From the NCBI GenBank assembly GCA_964512145.1, contig CAZEIM010000005.1, forward strand, positions 19,527 to 83,526: 64,000 nucleotides of DNA, in the 5' to 3' direction. This DNA is from CAYOHR01 sp964512145. Lineage in GTDB: Bacteria > Bacteroidota > Bacteroidia > Flavobacteriales_G > JALEGO01. Both the position numbers and the translations under genes were made by a program. Position 1 is the first letter of the stretch. Every line of letters starts with the position of its first letter. Under the pieces are notes generated by a model, which did no database searches, was not told where the DNA came from, and saw only the letters and a program-made list of their open reading frames with translations. This document shows positions 28,888-36,913 of the stretch, one piece after another.

Positions 28888-30451
28888 ATTCAAAATAGAC
28901 AACGAAAGCACTGAACTTTTAGATAGAATTACAAATATCTATAATTTCAAAAGAGATACTATTACAGGTAGAATTGCACTTGCCTTAAGTATTAACAAAG
29001 GTAAATTCTTTCACAACAACGAAAATGGGTTACCTCAAAATGGTCGTGAATACACCCCAACAAGTAACATTTTTGGTCGTTTAGTGAATGATACTGATAA
29101 CTATGTTTTGTATAAAACAATATTCGATCAACATTATAAAAAAGAACTTTCTGAAAATGATTTTATAAAACTGTACAAATTGCATTTAAGAGATGGTTTA
29201 GATCTATGGATTAATGAATTGGAAAAAGGGGATATCACTAAAGGCGATCATATTTCATTTTTAATTGAACCCGTTAAGCGAGGTCTAGCGAAAAGAAGTA
29301 CGAATGTTGTTTTAGGCAACAATCAAGTTAGAAATAATCAAAATGAAATTTCAATGAGTGGTTCTTCAAAACCAATTGAATTAAATTTTGGATTAGATTT
29401 AAATGGTGAAAGAATTCTAGTAAAAATTAACGATGAGAGAGAATACACAAGTCGACACTTTGCTATTGCAGGAACTACTGGATCAGGTAAAACCCAATTC
29501 GTTTTTGATATTCTAAATCAAATTTCAAAACAAACTGATTATGAGTTAAAGTTTACCTTTTTTGATTTTAAAGGTACTGACACTAAAGAAAAACTTAATG
29601 ACTTTTTAAATTCTACTAATGCTGAATTTATAAAAGTTAATCACAACGAAGGTTTTCCTTTTAGTCCTTTAAAGAACTATGATTTGAGTAATCAAAACTA
29701 TATTGAGTCATTTGCAAGTGACCTTAGGACATTTTTTAAAGATATTAGACAGGTACAATCTGCAAGCTTAGTAAGGCAAATTATTGATTACTACTTTGAT
29801 AACAAAAAATCTCCAACATTGATTGAGTTAATGGAAAGTTTGTTAGAAAATAATAAAGGAAAATTCGATACGACCACTAGTGTTATTCAGCAATTGATTA
29901 ATTCTGGCATCTATGACGAAAGTAAGACATATTCAATATTTGATCAAAGTTCATACATATCTATGCCATCGGAAGTAACAAAGGAAATCAAACAATTTGT
30001 AACTTTCAATTTACTTAAATTTATGTATGATAAAATTAAAAGATCAGGAGATACAGTTGTAAATGATAATATAAAAGAGTTGAAACACATAATTATTATT
30101 GATGAAGCTCAAAATTTTCTGCAACATAAAAATGCCCGACCTGTAATCGAAGATATGTTAAGAGAATTAAGGTCAATGGGGATAATTATAATTTTAATTG
30201 CTCAAGAAACTCAAGATTTCATTTACAGTGATTTTGATTTAACTTCTCAAATCAAGTTTCCTATTTGTTGTGATGTTAGAGATAAATCTCTCAAGAGAAT
30301 AGTTCCATTTATTGGAAGTGTTAACAGCGAATTGAAATTAAAAAATCAACTTGATAAACTAGAGTCGGGAAAAGCAATAATTAATATCGGAGAACCTAAA
30401 ATTATCGAGCTAAGACAATGGTGGAAAACCAAAAAAGAAGAAAATATATAA
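28880..30451 (+). CDS. DndE-like domain fused to HerA/FtsK-type ATPase (gene D of Dnd-like operon)
   Basis: A 523-residue fusion. Residues ~1-125 match the layout of DndE: a start like IDNESTELLDRI, then RDTITGRIALALSI, then LHLRDGLDLWINEL, which parallels the 'HRGVELL' end of DndE. After a linker, residues ~190-500 form a HerA/FtsK-like motor with Walker A GTTGSGKT (~198), Walker B IIIIDEAQN (~404) and a sensor-like LIAQETQD (~438). DndE alone binds DNA as an oligomer. HerA-type motors are hexameric and often pump or unwind DNA with a partner nuclease. No nuclease domain is seen in this protein. The start overlaps gene C by 8 bases. Confidence 0.75.
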   Translation: MIRFKIDNESTELLDRITNIYNFKRDTITGRIALALSINKGKFFHNNENGLPQNGREYTPTSNIFGRLVNDTDNYVLYKTIFDQHYKKELSENDFIKLYKLHLRDGLDLWINELEKGDITKGDHISFLIEPVKRGLAKRSTNVVLGNNQVRNNQNEISMSGSSKPIELNFGLDLNGERILVKINDEREYTSRHFAIAGTTGSGKTQFVFDILNQISKQTDYELKFTFFDFKGTDTKEKLNDFLNSTNAEFIKVNHNEGFPFSPLKNYDLSNQNYIESFASDLRTFFKDIRQVQSASLVRQIIDYYFDNKKSPTLIELMESLLENNKGKFDTTTSVIQQLINSGIYDESKTYSIFDQSSYISMPSEVTKEIKQFVTFNLLKFMYDKIKRSGDTVVNDNIKELKHIIIIDEAQNFLQHKNARPVIEDMLRELRSMGIIIILIAQETQDFIYSDFDLTSQIKFPICCDVRDKSLKRIVPFIGSVNSELKLKNQLDKLESGKAIINIGEPKIIELRQWWKTKKEENI

Positions 30452-30560
30452 TGCCAACCCTTAACAGCCAAACACATTGCCAAGCTGCACAAGCCCATGC
30501 TCAAAACCCAAGCTTGGCAGTAGCGTGTGTCTGTCCCAACGCACAACCAAAACGACCGAC
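30451..30560. repeat. Stem-loop element downstream of the Dnd-like operon (possible cassette boundary)
   Basis: ATGCCAAC (30451-30458) directly follows the operon's last codon. TGCCAAGCT (30478-30486) and AGCTTGGCA (30511-30519) form a perfect 9-bp stem, extended imperfectly by ACACA and TGTGT. A CCCAACGCAC...CGACCGAC stretch follows. The short flanking motifs echo those of the element at 24001-24160. A role in termination is also possible. Confidence 0.5.
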
Positions 30561-30623
30561 AATAAAAAGTAAATTTGACATTTGAATAAATTTAAAATCG
30601 ATAAATGAAATTATACACGATGT

Positions 30624-30647
30624 AAGATCCCCCAACATTAGGATCTT
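30624..30647 (+). terminator. Hairpin with T-run between operon and Bro-N gene
   Basis: AAGATCC and GGATCTT form a perfect 7-bp stem with a 10-base loop, ending in TTTTG. It could terminate the Dnd-like operon transcript or insulate the Bro-N gene. Confidence 0.4.
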
Positions 30648-30689
30648 TTGTGGGTAGATAAAAAAACGAATAACGTAACCTAAAAAATG

Positions 30690-30719
30690 AAACCGTTACA
30701 AATTGTAACAGTTTGAAAA
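30690..30719. promoter_or_regulatory. Palindrome upstream of Bro-N gene, duplicated inside the gene
   Basis: GTTACAAATTGTAAC (30695-30709) is a perfect 15-base palindrome, 23 bases upstream of the ATG. The surrounding 30 bases match 30911-30940 inside the gene at 25 of 30 positions. Position and symmetry suit an operator bound by the Bro-N protein itself, which is inference. Confidence 0.45.
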
Positions 30720-30732
30720 CAAAAAGGAAATC

Positions 30733-31599
30733 ATGGATAGAAAGAATGAAATTAAAGTATTTGAGGATAAGCAGGTAAGGTCTATTTGGGATGAAAAGAA
30801 GGAAAAATGGTATATCTCAATAGTGGATGTGATTGCCGTTTTAACCGAAAGTGTTGACCCCACAGTTTATTGGAGAAAACTTAAACAAAGATTAAAAGCA
30901 GAGGGAAACGAAACCGTGACGAATTGTCACGGGTTGAAAATGCAGGCTATGGATGGTAAAATGCGGATGACGGATGTAGCTGATACCGAACAACTATTCC
31001 GCCTGATACAATCCATTCCATCTCCCAAAGCCGAGCCTTTTAAACAATGGCTGGCGCAGGTAGCCGCAGAACGTTTGGATGAAATGCAAGACCCGGAATT
31101 GAGCATTGACAGGGCATTGGAACAATACATGAAACTTGGTTATTCAGAAAACTGGATTAACCAAAGACTAAAAAGTATTGAGATACGAAAAGAATTAACA
31201 GACGAATGGAAAAAACGGGGATTGAAACAAGGGGTTCAGTTTGCAACGCTTACCGATATTATTACCAAATCTTGGAGCGATAAAACCACCAAAGAATACA
31301 AAATCCTGAAAGGTTTGAAAAAGGAAAACCTGCGGGATAACATGACCAATACAGAACTCATTTTAAATATGCTTGCCGAGGCATCCACAAAAGACATATC
31401 AGCGGCAACCAATCCGAAAAATTTTGAAGAAAGCAAGAAAGTAGCCAAACAGGGAGGTAATGTAGCAAGGGTGGCACGAAAAGAATTGGAAGCTAAAACA
31501 GGTAAAAATGTAGTTACTTCTCTAAATGCCAAAAAATTGTCTGAATCAGAATTGAAAAAATTAGAGGATGAACAGGATAAAAAGAAAAAAAGAAAATGA
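30733..31599 (+). CDS. Bro-N domain protein (BRO/antirepressor-like)
   Basis: A 288-residue protein with an N-terminal Bro-N domain: VRSIWDEKKEKWYISIVDVIAVL at ~17-39, then the VYWRKLKQRL and FKQWLAQVAAERL blocks. Bro-N domains bind DNA and occur in viral BRO proteins, phage antirepressors and stand-alone bacterial genes. The C-terminal half is helical and ends in a lysine-rich tail (DKKKKRK). Parts of the gene are clearly richer in G and C than its neighbours, which suggests recent transfer. The stop overlaps the start of the GxxExxY gene (ATGA at 31596-31599), so the two were a coupled pair. Confidence 0.8.
   Translation: MDRKNEIKVFEDKQVRSIWDEKKEKWYISIVDVIAVLTESVDPTVYWRKLKQRLKAEGNETVTNCHGLKMQAMDGKMRMTDVADTEQLFRLIQSIPSPKAEPFKQWLAQVAAERLDEMQDPELSIDRALEQYMKLGYSENWINQRLKSIEIRKELTDEWKKRGLKQGVQFATLTDIITKSWSDKTTKEYKILKGLKKENLRDNMTNTELILNMLAEASTKDISAATNPKNFEESKKVAKQGGNVARVARKELEAKTGKNVVTSLNAKKLSESELKKLEDEQDKKKKRK
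30911..30940. repeat. Internal copy of the Bro-N upstream palindrome
   Basis: CGTGAC-GAATT-GTCACG lies in the codons for ETVTNCHGLK. It aligns with 30690-30719 at 25 of 30 positions, and the paired arms differ in a compensating way (T-A to G-C), so the symmetry is kept in both copies. Confidence 0.6.
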
Positions 31600-32003
31600 A
31601 GGAAGAAAAGATAACATACAAAAAATTGGTTGTTCTATGAAGACGCATAACACACTTGGCAATGGTTTTCAAGAAGTAATATATCAACGCTGTCTTGCTA
31701 TAGAATTAAAAAAGGCCAACTTAGGTTTGGGAAGAGAAATTGAACAACCTTATTTATTACGAAGGCAATGAGATAGGAACACGAAGGGAAGACTTTATAG
31801 TTGAAAATAAGATAGTTGTTGAGTTGAAGGCTTTAGTAAATTTGGAAGAAGTTTATCTAGTAAAAGCCAAAAATTATGTGGTTGCCAATGATTTTCTCAC
31901 AGGTCTGTTAATCAATTTCGGCTCTACAAGTTTGCAATACCAAAAGGTTTTTAACCCAAAATACAGCATTGTTAAACATCCTGCTAATCCAAAAATCAAT
32001 TAA
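31596..32003 (+). pseudogene. GxxExxY protein with two compensating frameshifts
   Basis: The expected protein of about 135 residues begins at ATG 31596 (MKEEKITYK). The frame is lost in the A-run 31620-31625, where one base seems missing, and the central part (GCSMKTHNTLGNGFQEVIYQRCLAIEL) is read one frame back. An extra T in CCTTATTT near 31750 restores the first frame, giving YYEGNEIGTRREDFIVENK and so on to the stop at 32003. GFQEVIY is the motif that names the family, and VENKIVVELKA is also typical. The family's function is unknown. Both changes lie in or next to short homopolymers, so sequencing error is as likely as true decay. Confidence 0.75.
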
Positions 32004-32125
32004 ATCCTGATTCAAACAATATGCTCCATAACAACACATCATTAAAATCGCTTATAGACAAGCTCTGGCAATTTTTTTTCCAAGATATACTAAGTATGCG
32101 TATATTTACACCCTTATAATTTTAT

Positions 32126-32593
32126 ATGAAAAAAGCCGTATTTCCGGGTTCATTCGACCCCTTTACAAAGGGACACGAGGCTATTGTTTACCGAGCCTTA
32201 CCATTATTTGATGAAATAATTATTGCCGTTGGAAACAATTCGGCCAAAAATTCTTCGTTTACATTAGAAAATCGAATGAAAATGATTCAAGAAATATTTT
32301 CGCATGAAAATAAAGTTAAGATTGATTCTTTTTCCGGTTTAACCATCAACTACTGTAAACAAAACAATATTCATTTTATTATTCGTGGACTTAGAACATC
32401 TTCCGATTTTAACTATGAACGATCCATCGCACAAATGAACCGAGCATTAAACCCTGAAGTTGATACAGTACTTATTATTTGCGAACCGGAACATTCGGCC
32501 ATTAGCTCAACCATTATTCGGGATATTATTAAACATGGCGGAGACCCAACTCCCTTTTTACCGGAAAAATTAAATTATGCTAAGTATATTTAA
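32126..32593 (+). CDS. coaD: Phosphopantetheine adenylyltransferase
   Basis: A 155-residue nucleotidyltransferase making dephospho-CoA from 4'-phosphopantetheine and ATP, the penultimate step of coenzyme A synthesis. It shows PGSFDPFTKGH (~7-17) with the TxGH nucleotide-binding signature, IRGLRTSSDFNYE (~89) and the ISSTIIRDI block (~125) in place of the usual ISS(S/T)xVRE. Length is normal. The next gene overlaps its end by 17 bases. Confidence 0.95.
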   Translation: MKKAVFPGSFDPFTKGHEAIVYRALPLFDEIIIAVGNNSAKNSSFTLENRMKMIQEIFSHENKVKIDSFSGLTINYCKQNNIHFIIRGLRTSSDFNYERSIAQMNRALNPEVDTVLIICEPEHSAISSTIIRDIIKHGGDPTPFLPEKLNYAKYI

Positions 32594-34007
32594 ACACCTT
32601 ATTGCATTATTTTTTCTAACCCAAACAATGTTTGGGTCAACCATAACTGGTTCCTCGCCTTTTATTCAAAATACATACATATATGTATTACAACCCTCCA
32701 GCAGAATATTAAACACCTATATTCCCATCGACTCAACCTTAGTGGATGAAAAAGGAGTTTTTTCTTTTAATAACCTGCCCATTACCGAAACCGATTTATA
32801 TCAAATACAGGTAAAAAACTACGTTGGTTTTATTTATCTAGCTCCTCATAATGAGTATACTATTCAATTAGAAGAATATCCCGAAGAGAACCAGCCTATT
32901 TACCGAAAAAAAAATATGCGTATTGTTGTATTACATGAAAAAAAAGATTCTCTCAATACTACCATAGATGAAATATCTTTTTATATAGATTCTTTATTAT
33001 ATAAAAGTATTATGAGTTCAACATTAAATATTCCATGGGATAGCGTTTACGATGTTTTAACCTTAAAATACAATCCTAAAAAGAATGATTTTCTTCAAGA
33101 CTATATCCATTTTTCTATAGCCCATGCAAACTATCAAACGCATCCTCTGCAAAGAAGAAAAATAATACACCAATACTTTCATTCGAAGGCGAAAATTCAT
33201 TCTACAGCTTCGTTTATTTTTTTTAAATCACTCTATTCTGAATATTTTCAGCAATTAACTAAAAACAGCAGAGACACGTTTCAATATGCGATTAATAATT
33301 TTAATGAATCAACAGACACTCTTATCTTGCAAAAATTATATTCATCGCTATCGTATCCTAAAGAAAAAAATTATGCCCTGTGGATTTTCACCTACACGCT
33401 TACAATGGGTAAAGAAACCAAGATATTTAAAACCGAAAAGGTGCTTGAAGTTCTAAAATATTTTAAAAAAAATTCTACAGATTCTTTATTGCAAAAAGAA
33501 CTATCAGAGATTATCAATTATTTAACTCGAAATAGCACCGGATCTAAATTTCCAAATTTTTCGATGATCGAAACGCATAAAAATTTCAACCAAAAAATAC
33601 CGGGAAACCATAAAAAAAATCTTGTACTTTTCTTTTTCACGTCATGGTCTGAAAGCTGTCAAAAAGAGCTCATGATCTTAGAAGATTTATGCGAAAAATA
33701 CGAAGATGTTATTAATTGTATATGCATATCCTTAGACGAAAATGAAGAAACTTTTGAAAAATATGTTTTAAACAAAAAGCTAGTCCATAAAAATATGCAA
33801 TGGATGTACTTTAATCATGATTTTTCTTGGCTAAATAAAACAAACATTCTTTCAGTTCCAACGGTTCACCTCTTAGATCATAATTTATGCTATCGAGAAG
33901 CGTACACACCTAATCCTTCTGAAGGACTTGAAAAAACTCTATATTCCATTAAAAAAGAAATGGAAGAAAATAAAAAAATAAAAAACAAACCCGGAAGTAA
34001 TAAATAA
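32577..34007 (+). CDS. Secreted thioredoxin-fold protein lacking the CxxC pair
   Basis: A 476-residue protein with an N-terminal signal. Its long N-terminal part (~30-330) resembles the DUF4369-like and helical regions of Bacteroidota TlpA homologues, and its C-terminal thioredoxin fold starts near ~345 (LVLFFFTSWSESC). The usual WCxxC is SESC here, so only the second cysteine remains; the cis-proline loop SVPTVHLLD is kept. A canonical two-cysteine dithiol exchange is therefore unlikely. It overlaps coaD by 17 bases and is followed without a gap by a putative outer-membrane protein. Confidence 0.7.
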   Translation: MLSIFKHLIALFFLTQTMFGSTITGSSPFIQNTYIYVLQPSSRILNTYIPIDSTLVDEKGVFSFNNLPITETDLYQIQVKNYVGFIYLAPHNEYTIQLEEYPEENQPIYRKKNMRIVVLHEKKDSLNTTIDEISFYIDSLLYKSIMSSTLNIPWDSVYDVLTLKYNPKKNDFLQDYIHFSIAHANYQTHPLQRRKIIHQYFHSKAKIHSTASFIFFKSLYSEYFQQLTKNSRDTFQYAINNFNESTDTLILQKLYSSLSYPKEKNYALWIFTYTLTMGKETKIFKTEKVLEVLKYFKKNSTDSLLQKELSEIINYLTRNSTGSKFPNFSMIETHKNFNQKIPGNHKKNLVLFFFTSWSESCQKELMILEDLCEKYEDVINCICISLDENEETFEKYVLNKKLVHKNMQWMYFNHDFSWLNKTNILSVPTVHLLDHNLCYREAYTPNPSEGLEKTLYSIKKEMEENKKIKNKPGSNK

Positions 34008-34793
34008 ATGGGATATATATTTAAAATATACCATTCCGTTAACAAGCAAGTTCGTTTTTTAGTAAAACACAAAATATTTATGGCTTGTTTGCTTATTTAT
34101 CCATTGCATAATAACGCTCAAGAAAAAAACACAACCATTGGCTTGGTCCTAAAAAATACTATACCCAATACTATTTTTAGAACTAAAACCCCGATACAAA
34201 TAACACAAAATAATTTAAACGTGGATGTAGAGGGTAAACATTCAATATCATTTGGCATGGTTTTACGTAAATCCCTAACCAATGTATGGAGTATTGAATC
34301 GGGCTTATACTCTATTAAACGAAATCAAATACTTAATTTTAGCGACAAGTCAAATAATTTAACCGAGAACTTATCATTCGCTATTTCTTCGTATGAAATT
34401 CCAATTCAAGCCTTAATATATGTTAAAATTAATCCCTCATTATATGTTGATGCATCTAGTGGTGTTAGCATTAATTTTTTTCCATCACATGTAGGAAACT
34501 CATCAGAGAAAATCACCCACTTAGCCGTTAAAAATCAATGGATTACTCCTTCTGCTATTGTGAGTACAGGCATGGAGTACAGAACAAAAAAATCCGGGTA
34601 TATATACTTTGGAGGATCATATCATGTGTATTTTTTTCCAAGCTATGAATCTCAAGTAGTTTATGAAAACAATGGAGTAAAACAAACCATCCCATATCTT
34701 TTATCCGGCAATTACTTTTCACTGGATATAAAATATTTTTTTTACGAGGATAAAAAGAAAGAAACTCCAAAATTATACGATCACGAATTGTGA
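34008..34793 (+). CDS. Putative outer-membrane beta-barrel protein
   Basis: A 261-residue protein. The N-terminal hydrophobic stretch (FMACLLIYPLHNNAQ) looks like a signal peptide, and true translation may start at ATG 34080 within the frame. The rest alternates polar and hydrophobic residues with many aromatic girdle residues (GYIYFGGSYHVYFFPSYE), as in small outer-membrane barrels of the PorT-like type. It starts directly after the preceding stop. No specific family or ligand is recognised. It converges with uvrB with one base between stops. Confidence 0.55.
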   Translation: MGYIFKIYHSVNKQVRFLVKHKIFMACLLIYPLHNNAQEKNTTIGLVLKNTIPNTIFRTKTPIQITQNNLNVDVEGKHSISFGMVLRKSLTNVWSIESGLYSIKRNQILNFSDKSNNLTENLSFAISSYEIPIQALIYVKINPSLYVDASSGVSINFFPSHVGNSSEKITHLAVKNQWITPSAIVSTGMEYRTKKSGYIYFGGSYHVYFFPSYESQVVYENNGVKQTIPYLLSGNYFSLDIKYFFYEDKKKETPKLYDHEL

Positions 34794-34794
34794 T

Positions 34795-36828
34795 TTATAA
34801 TTTCTCAAGCGATTTTTTTAAGGCAAACAATTCATCCCTAAGCCGAGCAGCTTCCATAAAATCCATTTCTCTAGCCGCTTTATGCATGTCTTTTTCAGTT
34901 TTTTGAATCAATTTTTCCATATCCTTTTTACTCATGTATTGTACAATAGGATCCGCTGCAATATTTAGTTCTTCTTTTTCTACATAGTAGGATACTTTAC
35001 CTCCTTCTTTTTCTTTATTTGCTTCAATTACCGAGGTTTGTTTAAAAATATCTTCTGTTTTCTTTTGTAAAGGCTGGGGAGTTATGTTATGCAACAAATT
35101 ATAATTCATTTGCTTAATTCTTCTTCTTTCGGTCTCTTCAATAGTTCTTCTCATCGATTCTGTGACCTTATCGGCATACATGATAACTTTACCATTCACG
35201 TTTCTGGCTGCTCTTCCGGCTGTTTGAGTAAGTGAGCGATCAGAACGCAAGAACCCTTCTTTATCAGCATCTAATATAGCTACCAATGAAACCTCAGGTA
35301 AGTCAAGTCCTTCCCTCAACAAATTTATCCCCACCAAAACATCAAATTTACCTAATCGTAAATCACGCAAAATTTCAACTCTGTCCAAAGTATCCACTTC
35401 AGAATGAATATAGCGACACTTAATACCAAGTTTTACCATGTATTTGGTTAATTCTTCTGCCATGCGTTTCGTTAATGTGGTTACCAATACCCGCTCGTTT
35501 TTTTCACTGCGTAAAGCAATTTCTTCCATTAAATCATCCACCTGGTTCGATACAGGACGAATTTCAATTTGAGGATCCAACAATCCTGTAGGTCTAATTA
35601 ATTGTTCTGCCACAACCCCTTCAGACTTTTCTAATTCATATTCGGCAGGAGTAGCACTAACATATATTATTTGATTAACTAAGCCTTCAAATTCTTCAAA
35701 TTGTAAAGGGCGGTTATCTAAAGCTGCTGGCAAACGAAACCCATACTCTACCAAATTTTGCTTTCTAGATCTGTCGCCACCATACATGGCTTTAATTTGA
35801 GGAATAGTGACATGACTTTCGTCTATTACTATTAAGTAATCGTCCGGAAAATAATCCAGCAAACAAAACGGTCTTTGCCCTGGCATCCTGCCATCAAAGT
35901 ATCTAGAGTAATTTTCAATTCCGGAGCAATATCCCAACTCACGCATCATTTCCAAATCGTAATTCACCCTTTCTTCTAAACGTTTTGCTTCTAAAAATCG
36001 GGAAGTCTCTTTAAAGTAATCTACTTGCTTTTGCATATCCTCCCCTATTTGATATAGTGCCTTATGCAGTGTTTCTTTAGTGGTAACAAAAATATTGGCA
36101 GGATAAATTTTGATCGTTTCAAAAGCATTTAATTTCTTTCCATGTATAGGATCAATAGAATATATCTCTTCCACCTCTTCATCCCAAAATACTATTCTTA
36201 TGGCATAATCAGCATATGCTAAAAATATATCTACATTTTCTCCAACCACTCTAAAAGTACCTCTTTTAAAATCTTTAGTTGTCCTGGAGTATAATGCCTC
36301 TACCAGTCTTAATAAAAAAGCATTTCTACTTACCCTTTCTCCTTTATGTAACTGAACAATATTGTGTTCAAAATCATCCGGATTACCCATACCATAAATG
36401 CAAGAAACAGATGAAACTACAATAACATCCCTTCTTCCAGATAATAAAGTAGATGTAGTACTCAATCTTAATTTTTCAATTTCCTCGTTAATGGATAAAT
36501 CTTTTTCAATATACACTCCGGATGTAGGAATATATGCTTCGGGCTGATAATAATCGTAATACGACACAAAATACTCCACCGCATTTTGTGGAAAAAACTG
36601 CTTAAACTCTCCATATAGTTGAGCCGCTAAGGTTTTATTATGGCTCAATACAAGTGTTGGTTTATTAACTTGTTGAATAACATTAGCAATGGAGAACGTC
36701 TTACCGGATCCCGTTACCCCAAGTAAGGTTTGATGTTGAATGTTTTTTTGAATACCTTCTACTAATTGAGCGATAGCCTCTGGTTGGTCGCCAGTAGGAT
36801 GGTATTCAGAAGTGATTTTAAATTGCAA
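34795..36828 (-). CDS. uvrB: Excinuclease ABC subunit B
   Basis: A 677-residue helicase-like subunit of the UvrABC nucleotide excision repair complex. It verifies damage and recruits UvrC. Visible are Walker A GVTGSGKTF (~39), the beta-hairpin region starting SYYDYYQPEAYIP (~91), the DEAD-box-like VIDESH (~336), SATPAEYE (~390), motif VI TAGRAARN (~545) and the C-terminal UVR motif (~640-670) that contacts UvrC. Length is normal. Translation starts at TTG 36828; a perfect -7 box lies 15 bases upstream. Confidence 0.96.
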   Translation of the reverse strand: MQFKITSEYHPTGDQPEAIAQLVEGIQKNIQHQTLLGVTGSGKTFSIANVIQQVNKPTLVLSHNKTLAAQLYGEFKQFFPQNAVEYFVSYYDYYQPEAYIPTSGVYIEKDLSINEEIEKLRLSTTSTLLSGRRDVIVVSSVSCIYGMGNPDDFEHNIVQLHKGERVSRNAFLLRLVEALYSRTTKDFKRGTFRVVGENVDIFLAYADYAIRIVFWDEEVEEIYSIDPIHGKKLNAFETIKIYPANIFVTTKETLHKALYQIGEDMQKQVDYFKETSRFLEAKRLEERVNYDLEMMRELGYCSGIENYSRYFDGRMPGQRPFCLLDYFPDDYLIVIDESHVTIPQIKAMYGGDRSRKQNLVEYGFRLPAALDNRPLQFEEFEGLVNQIIYVSATPAEYELEKSEGVVAEQLIRPTGLLDPQIEIRPVSNQVDDLMEEIALRSEKNERVLVTTLTKRMAEELTKYMVKLGIKCRYIHSEVDTLDRVEILRDLRLGKFDVLVGINLLREGLDLPEVSLVAILDADKEGFLRSDRSLTQTAGRAARNVNGKVIMYADKVTESMRRTIEETERRRIKQMNYNLLHNITPQPLQKKTEDIFKQTSVIEANKEKEGGKVSYYVEKEELNIAADPIVQYMSKKDMEKLIQKTEKDMHKAAREMDFMEAARLRDELFALKKSLEKL

Positions 36829-36843
36829 TAGATTATTTTATGA

Positions 36844-36851
36844 CAAAAATA
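36844..36851 (-). promoter_or_regulatory. -7 box for uvrB
   Basis: TATTTTTG on the minus strand is a perfect TAnnTTTG just upstream of TTG 36828. No LexA-like inverted repeat is visible. Confidence 0.45.
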
Positions 36852-36913
36852 CAGAATATTTAGAATGAATTATACGTACAACTTTATGTTTATTTTTTTC
36901 GTATATTTACTTT

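Noticed and set aside
24175..30451. Reading the operon as Lamassu, Wadjet, Septu or a complete dnd phosphorothioation locus
   Set aside because: No LmuA-type nuclease, JetABD, HNH-type PtuB, or DndA/B/C genes are present. DTPLGRLD in the ATPase and the DndE-like domain point to a Dnd relation only.
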